This document shows positions 33,558-45,757 of a stretch of DNA of 64,000 bases, piece after piece. Under the pieces are notes generated by a model, which saw only the letters and a list, made by a program, of their open reading frames with translations, searched no databases and was not told where the DNA came from. The number at the start of each line of letters is the position of its first letter. Position 1 is the stretch's first letter. Made by a program: the position numbers and the translations under genes. This stretch comes from Trabulsiella guamensis ATCC 49490 (GTDB lineage: Bacteria; Pseudomonadota; Gammaproteobacteria; Enterobacterales; Enterobacteriaceae): the NCBI RefSeq assembly GCF_000734965.1, contig NZ_JMTB01000111.1, positions 44,429 to 108,428 of the forward strand, written 5' to 3'.

Positions 33558-34120
33558 ATCGATTGACCTTTGGCTTCCTCAAGCTTGCCCTGCGCCAATA
33601 GTATCAAATCGCAAACTTCCCGTACCGCTCCGCGTCCGCCGTTAATACGCGTAACATAATCAGCGCGCGGGAGAAGCAGGGGGTGCGCGTCCGCGACCGC
33701 GACGCTCAGACCAGTCTCAGCCATCACCGGCCAGTCGATCAGATCGTCGCCGACGTAGGCAACCTGTTCCGGGGAAAGCGAGAGGGTTGCCAGTAGCTCA
33801 CGGTAAGCGATGCGTTTATCGGACTGCCCCTGATACAGATGGGTAATGCCGAGTGTTGCGCAGCGATCTTCCAGCAGTTTAGCCTTTCGACCAGTAATAA
33901 TCGCCACCTCGACATCGGAGGTCAACGCACAACGGATCCCATAGCCGTCGCGCACATTGAACGCTTTCAGCTCTTCGCCGTTGTTGCCCATATAAATGAG
34001 GCCATCAGAAAGGACGCCGTCTACATCCAGAATCAGCAGGCGGATTTTTTCCGCTCGTGCGATGACCTCTGCGCTCACGGGGCCGTAGCAGGTCGACACC
34101 ATTGCACCAGCATTACTCAT
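33554..34120 (-). CDS. kdsC: KDO-8-phosphate phosphatase
   Basis: A 188-residue HAD-superfamily phosphatase (E. coli length) that makes free KDO for the LPS inner core. The nucleophile motif DVDGVLSDG (about residues 32-40), motif III in the ITGRKAKLLEDR region and motif IV GDDLIDWPVM are present. It works as a tetramer and lies between kdsD, two steps earlier in KDO synthesis, and lptC. Confidence 0.96.
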   Translation of the reverse strand: MSNAGAMVSTCYGPVSAEVIARAEKIRLLILDVDGVLSDGLIYMGNNGEELKAFNVRDGYGIRCALTSDVEVAIITGRKAKLLEDRCATLGITHLYQGQSDKRIAYRELLATLSLSPEQVAYVGDDLIDWPVMAETGLSVAVADAHPLLLPRADYVTRINGGRGAVREVCDLILLAQGKLEEAKGQSI

Positions 34121-34134
34121 TCTACTTTCCTTAA

Positions 34135-35121
34135 TTACACTACGCCTGCGCGCAGGAGATCATGCATATGTACCACACCCAGCAAATGGTCGCCATCGGC
34201 AACCAGTACGCAGGTCACGTGGCGGGACTGCATCAGGTTGAGCGCGTCCACCGCTAGCGTGCCGGGGCGAATACGGATACCGCCCGGCGTCATCACATCA
34301 GCAATGCTGAGCTGACGCATGTCCGCACCGGTATCGAACACCCGGCGCAAGTCGCCATCGGTAAAGATACCAAGGATTTGCATTTGGTCATCGCAAATTG
34401 CCGTCATCCCGAGATTTTTACGGGTGATTTCCAGCAACGCATCGCGCAGCGACGCCTCTTTCGTGACGTGGGGGATTTCGTCTCCGGTGTGCATGATGTC
34501 ATTCACACGCAGCAACAGTTTACGTCCGAGCGCGCCGCCGGGGTGAGATAACGCGAAGTCTTCTGCGGTAAACCCGCGCGCTTCCAGCAATGCCACGGCC
34601 AGCGCATCGCCCATCACCAGCGCCGCGGTGGTGCTGGAGGTCGGCGCAAGTCCTAACGGACAGGCCTCTTTCGGCACTTTTACGCACAGATGAATATCCG
34701 CCGCGCGCGCCATGCTGCTTTCCGGGCGACTGGTGATGCAAATCAGCGGCACCTGAAGGCGCTTCAGAACGGGGATCAGCGCCAGGATCTCATTCGATTC
34801 CCCGGAGTTGGACAGGGCGATGACGATATCCTGTGGTGTCACCATGCCTAAATCGCCGTGCGCCGCTTCACCGGGATGCACGAAGAATGACGAGGTGCCG
34901 GTGCTGGCGAACGTTGCCGCCATTTTGCGCCCGATATGCCCGGACTTGCCCATCCCCATCACCACAACCTTGCCGCTGCAGTAGAAAATTTTCTCGCAGG
35001 CGAGGGCGAAATCCTGATTTATGTACTGATCGAGCTGTGCCAGACCTTCACGTTCAATCGCCAGGACTTCACGTCCTGCTTGCTGAAAGTCAAAACCCGG
35101 CTGCAAATCTATTTGCGACAT
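34135..35121 (-). CDS. kdsD: D-arabinose 5-phosphate isomerase
   Basis: A 328-residue enzyme, the E. coli length, converting ribulose-5-phosphate to arabinose-5-phosphate, the first committed step of KDO synthesis. An N-terminal SIS sugar-isomerase domain (VVVMGMGKSGHIGRKMAAT, ALSNSGESNEI) is followed by two CBS domains (about residues 210-328). The frame is open to 35247 inside yrbG, but the conserved start is the ATG at 35121, 14 bases after yrbG. Confidence 0.95.
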   Translation of the reverse strand: MSQIDLQPGFDFQQAGREVLAIEREGLAQLDQYINQDFALACEKIFYCSGKVVVMGMGKSGHIGRKMAATFASTGTSSFFVHPGEAAHGDLGMVTPQDIVIALSNSGESNEILALIPVLKRLQVPLICITSRPESSMARAADIHLCVKVPKEACPLGLAPTSSTTAALVMGDALAVALLEARGFTAEDFALSHPGGALGRKLLLRVNDIMHTGDEIPHVTKEASLRDALLEITRKNLGMTAICDDQMQILGIFTDGDLRRVFDTGADMRQLSIADVMTPGGIRIRPGTLAVDALNLMQSRHVTCVLVADGDHLLGVVHMHDLLRAGVV

Positions 35122-35135
35122 GTTGATTTCCCGAT

Positions 35136-36113
35136 TCATTCCACTAAAAGCGGTGCTACCCAATACAGCATCGCCAGCCATACGATAAAACCGCCCGTCA
35201 GCAACAGGCCTGTGCCCTTGCCGATTTGCCGTTGGCGGCGCCAGCACAGAAGTGCGAATACGATGCTCACCAGCACCATGACGCCATAATCTCTGGTGAA
35301 CGCCTGTGGGTTAAACGCCCCCGGCGCAATCAACGCGGGCAGCCCCAGGACAATGGCGATATTGAAGATATTGGCGCCAATGATATTACCGATAGCGATA
35401 TCATCCTCACCTTTCCGTGCGCCCGCGATGGTCGTTGCCAGTTCAGGCAGGCTGGTACCGATGGCAATGACCGTCAGCCCGATGGTGAGTTCGCTCATGG
35501 CAAAATAGTTTGCCAGCACGGTGGCGTTGTCGATCACCATGCGGGTCGCCATCGGCATAATGATCAGCGCCAGGCCCAGCCACAGAAACGCCACCGGCAG
35601 CGAACCGTCGCGCGGCAGTTCTTCTAACTGTTCCCGGGTCAGACTGTCATTACCCTGTCGCTCCGCCAGGCGTGCGATCTTAATGATGTACAGCAGCCAG
35701 AGCACAGCCAGTGCGAGCAAAAACAGACCATCAACGCGGGAAAGCTCGCCATTATACAGTACGCAGCCTGCCAGCAGGCTCACGATTAACATTAGCGGCA
35801 TTTCGCGGCGCAGGATATCAGAATGCACGGTAAAAGGATGGAGCAGCGCAGCAAGACCGAGGATCAATAAGATGTTGACGATGTTCGAGCCAATGGCGGT
35901 ACCGATCGCCAGATCAATCTGCCCATGCATGGAGGCGGCGACGGACACAATGATCTCCGGCAAAGATGTCCCTATGCCAACAACGGTCATGCCGATGATA
36001 ATCGGCGGGATCCCCAGTGCCCGGCATAATATTGACGCGGCATAAACCAGACGATCGGCACTGTAGACCACAAGTAAGAGACCAATAATTAACAGAGCCG
36101 TCGCTAATAGCAT
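35136..36113 (-). CDS. yrbG: YrbG, calcium/sodium antiporter-family protein
   Basis: A 325-residue inner-membrane CaCA-family exchanger with about ten helices in two inverted halves. Each half carries the ion-binding alpha repeat (VGIGTSLPEIIVSV and IAIGTSLPELATTI, with GSNIVNI/GANIFNI partners). The E. coli protein has this fold, but its physiological ion is not firmly established. It heads the minus-strand kdsD-kdsC-lpt run and is divergent from mlaF. Confidence 0.94.
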   Translation of the reverse strand: MLLATALLIIGLLLVVYSADRLVYAASILCRALGIPPIIIGMTVVGIGTSLPEIIVSVAASMHGQIDLAIGTAIGSNIVNILLILGLAALLHPFTVHSDILRREMPLMLIVSLLAGCVLYNGELSRVDGLFLLALAVLWLLYIIKIARLAERQGNDSLTREQLEELPRDGSLPVAFLWLGLALIIMPMATRMVIDNATVLANYFAMSELTIGLTVIAIGTSLPELATTIAGARKGEDDIAIGNIIGANIFNIAIVLGLPALIAPGAFNPQAFTRDYGVMVLVSIVFALLCWRRQRQIGKGTGLLLTGGFIVWLAMLYWVAPLLVE

Positions 36114-36325
36114 CTAAAATCCTTTCTTCGGGTATAATCGTCGGTCCGCGGCGCAGGGCAGTTCCTGAGAACGTAACGAACTCTTAATTTTGACTTTAAG
36201 CGCCGTAAAAGTAAAACAAATGCCAGCTTTCGCTAACCCTCACAGGTAAGATTCTGTAAAAATGTTGGGTTTCGGGTGAGATAACGCGTCATGCTTGTCT
36301 CATGAAGTCTATAAAGGATGATCTT

Positions 36326-37141
36326 ATGAGCCAGACTGAGGCGAATTTAGTCGACATACGAGGCGTCAGCTTTTCCCGCGGCAACCGCGTGATTTTCGAT
36401 GATATTTCGCTGTCGGTACCGCGCGGAAAGATCACTGCGATCATGGGGCCGTCAGGGATCGGGAAGACCACGCTGCTGCGGTTGATCGGTGGGCAAATTC
36501 CGCCGGATTCGGGCGAGATCCTCTTTGATGGCGAGAATGTGCCGCAAATGTCGCGTTCCCGCCTTTATACCGTGCGTAAACGCATGAGTATGCTGTTTCA
36601 GTCCGGCGCGCTGTTTACCGATATGAACGTTTTCGACAACGTCGCGTACCCGCTGCGTGAGCACACGCATTTGCCGGATGCGTTGCTGCACAGCACGGTA
36701 ATGATGAAACTCGAAGCGGTGGGGCTGCGCGGCGCGGCGAAACTGATGCCGTCGGAACTCTCCGGCGGGATGGCACGCCGGGCGGCGCTGGCACGGGCGA
36801 TTGCTCTTGAGCCGGACCTCATTATGTTCGACGAGCCGTTTGTCGGTCAGGACCCGATCACCATGGGCGTGCTAGTGAAGCTGATTTCTGAGCTTAACAG
36901 TATCCTGGGCGTGACCTGCATTGTGGTGTCCCACGATGTCCCTGAAGTACTCAGCATCGCCGATTTCGCTTACATCGTGGCGGACAAGAAAATTGTCGCG
37001 CAGGGTAGCGCGCAGTCGTTGCGGGAAAACAGCGATCCCCGGGTACGTCAGTTCCTGGATGGCATCGCTGACGGTCCGGTACCGTTCCGCTATCCTGCTG
37101 GCGACTATCATCAAGATCTCTTACCAGGCACAGGGAGTTAA
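36326..37141 (+). CDS. mlaF: MlaF, phospholipid transport ATPase
   Basis: A 271-residue ABC ATPase (E. coli 269) of the MlaFEDB complex, which moves phospholipids between the membranes to keep outer-leaflet lipid asymmetry. Walker A is GPSGIGKTT, the signature LSGGMARRAALARAI, Walker B LIMFDEPFVGQD. The C-terminal tail (VPFRYPAGDYHQDLLPG), which docks MlaB, is conserved. GGATGATCTT before the ATG at 36326 and the conserved SQTEANLV start exclude the upstream extension. Confidence 0.96.
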   Translation: MSQTEANLVDIRGVSFSRGNRVIFDDISLSVPRGKITAIMGPSGIGKTTLLRLIGGQIPPDSGEILFDGENVPQMSRSRLYTVRKRMSMLFQSGALFTDMNVFDNVAYPLREHTHLPDALLHSTVMMKLEAVGLRGAAKLMPSELSGGMARRAALARAIALEPDLIMFDEPFVGQDPITMGVLVKLISELNSILGVTCIVVSHDVPEVLSIADFAYIVADKKIVAQGSAQSLRENSDPRVRQFLDGIADGPVPFRYPAGDYHQDLLPGTGS

Positions 37142-37145
37142 CTGA

Positions 37146-37931
<786 letters not shown>

Positions 37932-37935
37932 GTTC

Positions 37936-38490
37936 ATGCAAACGAAAAAAAGTGAAATCTGGGTGGGTGTGTTTCTGCTGGTCGCGCTGTTGGCGGCGCT
38001 GTTCATCTGCCTGAAAGCAGCAAACGTCACGTCGATGCACACCGAGCCGACCTATCGTCTCTATGCGACGTTCGACAACATCGGCGGGTTGAAAGCGCGC
38101 TCCCCGGTGCGTATTGGCGGTGTGGTGATTGGCCGTGTGGCAGATATTTCCCTCGATCCCAAAACCTATCTGCCGCGTGTAGCGATGGATATCGAACAAC
38201 GCTACAACCATATTCCGGATACCAGTTCACTGGCGATTCGCACCTCAGGCCTGCTCGGCGAGCAGTTTTTGGCGCTCAACGTCGGGTTTGAAGACCCGGA
38301 ACTGGGAACGTCTATCCTTAAAGAAGGTGACACCATCCAGGACACGAAGTCCGCCATGGTGCTCGAAGACTTAATCGGTCAGTTCCTTTACAACAGTAAA
38401 GGTGATGACAATAAGAATTCTGGCGATGCGCAAGGGGCCGGTGAGGGACATACTGACGCTGCACCGTCCGCAGCGGGTACGACGAAATAA
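37936..38490 (+). CDS. mlaD: MlaD, MCE-domain phospholipid-binding protein
   Basis: A 184-residue protein (E. coli 183) anchored by one N-terminal helix (about residues 8-28), with a periplasmic MCE domain (residues about 40-120: TFDNIGGLKARSPVRIGGVVIG) that forms a hexameric ring with a lipid-conducting pore. The hydrophobic pore-loop helix is MVLEDLIGQFLY; the tail is low complexity. The five-residue upstream extension is not conserved. Confidence 0.95.
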   Translation: MQTKKSEIWVGVFLLVALLAALFICLKAANVTSMHTEPTYRLYATFDNIGGLKARSPVRIGGVVIGRVADISLDPKTYLPRVAMDIEQRYNHIPDTSSLAIRTSGLLGEQFLALNVGFEDPELGTSILKEGDTIQDTKSAMVLEDLIGQFLYNSKGDDNKNSGDAQGAGEGHTDAAPSAAGTTK

Positions 38491-38508
38491 TTTCAGGAGA
38501 ATAAAGAC

Positions 38509-39144
38509 ATGTTTAAACGTTTACTGATGGTTGGCATGTTGGTGCTTGCGCCATTGATGGCTGCAAATGCAGCTGACCAGTCTAACCCCTACAAGATGAT
38601 GAATGAGGCGGCGCAGAAGACCTTCGATCGTCTCAAAAACGAACAGCCGCAAATTCGCTCTAACCCGGATTATCTGCGTCAGGTTGTTGACCAGGAGTTG
38701 CTACCGTATGTTCAGGTGAAATATGCCGGCGCACTGGTGCTGGGGCGTTACTATAAAGAAGCGACGCCAGCGCAGCGTGACGCGTACTTTGCGGCATTCC
38801 GTGAATACCTGAAGCAGGCTTACGGCCAGGCGCTGGCGATGTATCATGGTCAGACCTACCAGATTGCGCCTGAACAGCCGCTGGGTGATGCGACTATCGT
38901 GCCGATCCGCGTGACCATTATCGATCCGAACGGCCGTCCGCCGGTGCGTCTGGACTTCCAGTGGCGTAAAAATAGCCAGAGCGGTAACTGGCAGGCGTAT
39001 GACATGATCGCAGAAGGCGTCAGCATGATCACCACCAAGCAAAACGAGTGGAGTGATCTGTTGCGTACCAAAGGCATTGACGGTCTGACGGCCCAACTGC
39101 AGTCTATCGCGAAACAGCCGATCACCCTGGAACAGAAGAAATAA
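38509..39144 (+). CDS. mlaC: MlaC, periplasmic phospholipid shuttle
   Basis: A 211-residue soluble periplasmic carrier (E. coli length) that exchanges phospholipid between OmpC-MlaA and MlaFEDB. The signal peptide ends at ANA (residue about 21); the Tol-dependent-transport Ttg2-type fold follows. CAGGAG precedes the ATG. The stop shares one base with the mlaB start (TAATG). Confidence 0.95.
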   Translation: MFKRLLMVGMLVLAPLMAANAADQSNPYKMMNEAAQKTFDRLKNEQPQIRSNPDYLRQVVDQELLPYVQVKYAGALVLGRYYKEATPAQRDAYFAAFREYLKQAYGQALAMYHGQTYQIAPEQPLGDATIVPIRVTIIDPNGRPPVRLDFQWRKNSQSGNWQAYDMIAEGVSMITTKQNEWSDLLRTKGIDGLTAQLQSIAKQPITLEQKK

Positions 39145-39434
39145 TGGCAAACGAACTGAGCTGGAATCGCGAAAACGGCCGTCTGTCGTTGTATGGCGAG
39201 CTGGATCAGGACTGGCTGGTGCCGCTGTGGAATGCCCGCGCTGACGCCATCAAAGAGGTGGAGGTTATCGATCTGGCGGGCGTAACCCGCGTGGATACTG
39301 CCGGACTGGCGTTGTTGATCCATCTGATTGCGGATATTCGCGCCCAGGGCAGAACCGTCAGCCTCAGCGGAAAAAGCGAAAATGTGCAGACGCTGGCTCA
39401 GTTATATAACCTGCCTGCGGATATGATCCCGTAA
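39144..39434 (+). CDS. mlaB: MlaB, STAS-domain subunit
   Basis: A 96-residue cytoplasmic STAS protein (E. coli 97) that binds and stabilises MlaF. The STAS core is visible: VEVIDLAGVTRVDTAGLALLI, with the conserved Thr where anti-sigma antagonists are phosphorylated. It is less similar to E. coli than the other Mla proteins but in the right place, size and fold. It overlaps mlaC by one base and ends the operon. Confidence 0.92.
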   Translation: MANELSWNRENGRLSLYGELDQDWLVPLWNARADAIKEVEVIDLAGVTRVDTAGLALLIHLIADIRAQGRTVSLSGKSENVQTLAQLYNLPADMIP

Positions 39435-39456
39435 TTCTTTCAGTACGTTATTATTT

Positions 39457-39490
39457 AAAGCCCCATTGTTTTTCAGAATGGGGCTTTTTG
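39457..39490 (+). terminator. mla operon terminator
   Basis: AAAGCCCCATT (39457-39467) and AATGGGGCTTT (39477-39487) make an 11-bp stem with a nine-base loop and a T-run, 22 bases after mlaB. Confidence 0.9.
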
Positions 39491-39560
39491 CTTGTTTAAG
39501 ACAGCGCCACTTTCCTCTAAGATGATGAGCTGTTTACCCAACCAGATGAAATTTGAACCC

Positions 39561-39815
39561 ATGGAAAATCATGAAATTCAGACAGTGCTGATGAACGCAC
39601 TCTCGCTAAAGGAAGTCCACGTCTCTGGCGATGGCAGTCACTTTCAGGTTATTGCTGTGGGTGAGTTGTTTGACGGCATGAACCGGGTCAAGAAACAGCA
39701 AACCATTTATGGCCCGCTGATGGAGTACATTGCGGATAACCGTATCCATGCCCTGTCGATCAAAGCGTATACGCCGCAAGAGTGGGAACGCGATCGCAAA
39801 CTGAATGGCTTTTGA
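39561..39815 (+). CDS. ibaG: IbaG, BolA-family acid stress protein
   Basis: An 84-residue BolA homologue (E. coli YrbA/IbaG length) with the BolA motif [20 protein letters not shown] and a conserved His-containing loop used to bind 2Fe-2S clusters with monothiol glutaredoxin Grx4. In E. coli it helps acid resistance and cell morphology. The frame begins at 39492, but the ATG at 39561 gives [16 protein letters not shown], the conserved start. murA follows after 53 bases. Confidence 0.93.
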   Translation: MENHEIQTVLMNALSLKEVHVSGDGSHFQVIAVGELFDGMNRVKKQQTIYGPLMEYIADNRIHALSIKAYTPQEWERDRKLNGF

Positions 39816-39853
39816 GCTGGAGCGACTGCGTTCCGGCAAGTGTGAATTCTTAA

Positions 39854-41128
<1,275 letters not shown>

Positions 41129-41188
41129 CACGCTTCTCACCACAAAACACAGCCCCCTGCCATGCTGGAAGGGGGTTGCTGCCATACA

Positions 41189-41455
41189 TTACTTCTTGCG
41201 TTGCCGCATCAGGCGCGTTCTGTCGATAAACTCATGCGTGATCGGATCATGATACCGGGAAGGCCAGATAATCCAGGGATCGGTCTCAAGTGCTGTCGCG
41301 ATAATCACTTCACCTTTCGGCCATGGTCGGGTCAGGGCATTGGCGAGCGTTGACGAGCTGAGTCCGTTTTTTCGGGACTCCGCCGCCAGTGACGTTCCTT
41401 TTTTGCGTAATCCCGAAATGATATCTGCCGGATGCCAGTCAATAAACTTATCCAT
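41189..41455 (-). CDS. sfsB: SfsB (Nlp), Ner-like DNA-binding protein
   Basis: An 88-residue protein (E. coli 92) related to the phage Mu/D108 Ner repressor. A helix-turn-helix is visible around KKGTSLAAESRKNGLSSSTLANAL, then the conserved KGEVIIATALETDPWIIWPSRYHD. In E. coli it is linked to maltose-gene activation when overexpressed; its targets are poorly known. It is convergent with murA and about 200 bases from ispB. Confidence 0.92.
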   Translation of the reverse strand: MDKFIDWHPADIISGLRKKGTSLAAESRKNGLSSSTLANALTRPWPKGEVIIATALETDPWIIWPSRYHDPITHEFIDRTRLMRQRKK

Positions 41456-41655
41456 TTTATTCTCCCTGTAATTGACGTATCAGAGTGTTGCCGCGTACTG
41501 CGGCAGGATTACTATAACGCTGGAAGAAGATTTGTTCTAAAAAGTTCAAGTAAAATGATGTAAGATTCGGAAAATATCAAGGTATCAGGGAGCTACAGGA
41601 AAGTAATGGCTTATTTACTGGAGCGTTCTCGCACTATTGTACGAGAACGTGTCGA

Positions 41656-42627
41656 TTAATGATCGCGCTGAACGGCGATGTGGGCGAGAGCGATAAGCGC
41701 CTGCCGCCAGGGCGTATCAGGAAGAACCTGAAGGGCGGCAATGGCTTTATCGGCTTCTTCTTCTGCGCGGGTGCGCGTCCATTCGAGTGAACCGCAGGCG
41801 GCCATGGTTTCCAGCACCGGTTCCAGTAAATGCCGACCGTTACCCTGCTCGATCGCGCCGCGGATCATCGCCGCCTGTTCAGCGGTGCCATGATGCATAG
41901 CGTGCAGCAATGGCAGCGTCGGTTTGCCTTCGTTAAGGTCATCCCCGACGTTTTTACCCAGCGTCTGGCCGTCGGCGCTGTAGTCCAGCAGATCGTCAAT
42001 CAGCTGAAACGCCGTACCCAGGTAGCGACCGTAATCCTGCAACCCCTTCTCCTGCTCTGACGTACAGTTCGCCAGCAGGCCGGAGCACTGTGCTGCCGCT
42101 TCGAACAAACGCGCGGTCTTGCTATAGATGACGCGCATGTAGTTCGCTTCCGAGATGTCAGGATCGTTGACGTTCATCAACTGCAGGACTTCCCCTTCGG
42201 CGATCACGTTGACTGCCTCGGACATGATTTCCAGCACTTTGAGAGAGCCGAGACTGGTCATCATCTGGAACGCGCGGGTATAGATGAAGTCGCCCACCAG
42301 TACGCTGGCGGCATTACCGAATGCCGCATTGGCGGTGGCTTTACCACGTCGCATATCGGACTCATCCACCACATCGTCATGCAGAAGGGTAGCCGTGTGG
42401 ATAAACTCAATCAGTGCAGCGATGGTGACGTGAGCGTTACCCTCGTAGCCCACTGCGCGCGCAGCCAGTACCGCTATCATCGGTCGGATACGTTTGCCGC
42501 CGCCGCTGATGATGTAGTACCCCAGTTGACTGATCAACTGCACGTCGGAATTGAGCTGTTCGAGAATTGTCGCATTGACTCCCGCCATGTCTTGCGCGGT
42601 TAACTCATTGATTTTTTCTAAATTCAT
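41656..42627 (-). CDS. ispB: Octaprenyl diphosphate synthase
   Basis: A 323-residue trans-prenyltransferase (E. coli length) making the C40 side chain of ubiquinone-8 and menaquinone-8 from FPP and IPP. The first aspartate-rich motif is LLHDDVVDESD (about residues 84-88), the second LIDDLLDYSAD (about 211). It is essential in E. coli. It is divergent from rplU. An 8-bp hairpin (41624-41649) lies just after the stop but has no T-run. Confidence 0.97.
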   Translation of the reverse strand: MNLEKINELTAQDMAGVNATILEQLNSDVQLISQLGYYIISGGGKRIRPMIAVLAARAVGYEGNAHVTIAALIEFIHTATLLHDDVVDESDMRRGKATANAAFGNAASVLVGDFIYTRAFQMMTSLGSLKVLEIMSEAVNVIAEGEVLQLMNVNDPDISEANYMRVIYSKTARLFEAAAQCSGLLANCTSEQEKGLQDYGRYLGTAFQLIDDLLDYSADGQTLGKNVGDDLNEGKPTLPLLHAMHHGTAEQAAMIRGAIEQGNGRHLLEPVLETMAACGSLEWTRTRAEEEADKAIAALQVLPDTPWRQALIALAHIAVQRDH

Positions 42628-42784
42628 CGCAAAAGCCGGGCTAAATGTCCTGTTTACCGCTGACTCTCAGGAGAAAGCGTAGGGTTTACCTTAGAATTGT
42701 AGACATGATTGTACTGAAAAAACGCGCCAGATAAACGTTGCCGTGCCAGTTGTGTTTTTTTTCTGCATGGATTGACGATCACAC

Positions 42785-42813
42785 TTGTCAAAGGCGTGCG
42801 TTTTGCGTAATAT
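42785..42813 (+). promoter_or_regulatory. rplU-rpmA promoter
   Basis: A -35 TTGTCA (42785-42790), a 17-bp spacer and a -10 TAATAT (42808-42813). It is well placed for a leader of about 65 bases before rplU and is one of the clearest sigma-70 promoters in the window. Confidence 0.75.
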
Positions 42814-42839
42814 TCGCGCCCTATTGTGAATATTTATAG

Positions 42840-43196
<357 letters not shown>

Positions 43197-43215
43197 GACC
43201 TGAGGAGAGATTTAA

Positions 43216-43473
<258 letters not shown>

Positions 43474-43498
43474 GATTTTCTCGGTCCGGTAACGGATT

Positions 43499-43529
43499 AA
43501 AGCCCCGCAACTCGTTGCGGGGCTTTTTA
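43499..43529 (+). terminator. rpmA terminator
   Basis: AAAGCCCCGCAAC (43499-43511) and GTTGCGGGGCTTT (43514-43526): a 13-bp perfect stem followed by T, 25 bases after rpmA. Some readthrough must reach yhbE-obgE unless these have another promoter. Confidence 0.92.
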
Positions 43530-43571
43530 CATTAGAAGTCCGGTAAAAAATTTCTGCAGGAAACAGCGGGC

Positions 43572-44537
43572 ATGAAGCAGCAGGCAGGCATTGGTATTCT
43601 TTTGGCGCTCACCACAGCGGTTTGCTGGGGCGCGTTGCCCATTGCCATGAAACAGGTGCTTGAAGTGATGGAACCGCCGACAGTGGTGTTCTATCGCTTT
43701 CTGATGGCAAGCATTGGCCTTGGGGCGATCCTCGCAGTTAAAGGAAAACTCCCGCCGCTGCGTATTTTTCGAAAACCGCGTTGGCTGCTGTTGTTAGCCA
43801 TTGCCACGGGCGGTTTATTCGGCAACTTCATCCTGTTCAGCTCTTCCCTGCAATACCTTAGTCCAACAGCGTCGCAGGTGATTGGCCAGTTGTCACCGGT
43901 TGGCATGATGGTGGCGAGCGTCGTCATCCTCAAAGAGAAGATGCGCGGCACCCAGGTGGTCGGCGCGTTGATGCTGCTCTGCGGTCTGGTGATGTTCTTC
44001 AACACCAGTCTGATTGAAATTTTTACCCGCCTGACGGATTACACCTGGGGTGTGATTTTTGGCGTCGCCGCCGCCACGGTGTGGGTGAGTTATGGCGTCG
44101 CGCAAAAGGTATTATTGCGCCGTCTGGCGTCACAGCAGATCCTCTTTTTGCTGTACACTTTATGTACAATAGCGTTGCTGCCGCTGGCGGCGCCGGGACA
44201 AGTATTTGCGCTGAATAACTGGCAACTGGCCTGTCTCATTTTCTGCGGCCTGAACACCCTGGTAGGGTACGGTGCGCTGGCTGAGGCCATGGCGCGCTGG
44301 CAGGCGGCGCAGGTAAGTGCGTTAATCACGCTTACCCCGTTATTTACGCTGTTATTTTCAGATTTATTGTCACTGGCCTGGCCCGATTTCTTCGCCAGAC
44401 CGATGTTAAACCTTTTAGGTTATCTCGGTGCGTTTGTCGTGGTTGCGGGCGCGATGTATTCCGCCATTGGTCATCGTCTTTGGGGACGCTGGCGCAAGCG
44501 TGAAGCGGTGATACCATTGCCGCGCTCAGGCGAATGA
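43572..44537 (+). CDS. yhbE: YhbE, EamA/DMT-family inner-membrane transporter
   Basis: A 321-residue membrane protein with ten predicted helices in two EamA repeats (first about residues 8-140, second about 155-295), as in drug/metabolite transporters. It is nearly identical in length and sequence to E. coli YhbE, whose substrate is unknown. It lies between rpmA and obgE and ends 15 bases before obgE, so it is probably cotranscribed with the GTPase gene. Confidence 0.93.
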   Translation: MKQQAGIGILLALTTAVCWGALPIAMKQVLEVMEPPTVVFYRFLMASIGLGAILAVKGKLPPLRIFRKPRWLLLLAIATGGLFGNFILFSSSLQYLSPTASQVIGQLSPVGMMVASVVILKEKMRGTQVVGALMLLCGLVMFFNTSLIEIFTRLTDYTWGVIFGVAAATVWVSYGVAQKVLLRRLASQQILFLLYTLCTIALLPLAAPGQVFALNNWQLACLIFCGLNTLVGYGALAEAMARWQAAQVSALITLTPLFTLLFSDLLSLAWPDFFARPMLNLLGYLGAFVVVAGAMYSAIGHRLWGRWRKREAVIPLPRSGE

Positions 44538-45725
<1,188 letters not shown>

Positions 45726-45729
45726 GTTG

Positions 45730-45756
45730 AAAAGGCTCCCGATGGGAGCCTTTTAC
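45730..45756. terminator. Bidirectional terminator between obgE and dacB
   Basis: AAAAGGCTCCC (45730-45740), loop GAT, GGGAGCCTTTT (45744-45754): an 11-bp stem with A and T ends, 4 bases after obgE and just before the dacB stop. Confidence 0.9.
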
Positions 45757-45757
45757 A

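Noticed and set aside
41624..41649. Inverted repeat CGTTCTCG / CGAGAACG after ispB as a terminator
   Set aside because: The stem is good, but there is no T-run on the ispB strand and the loop is long, so I mention it only with ispB.
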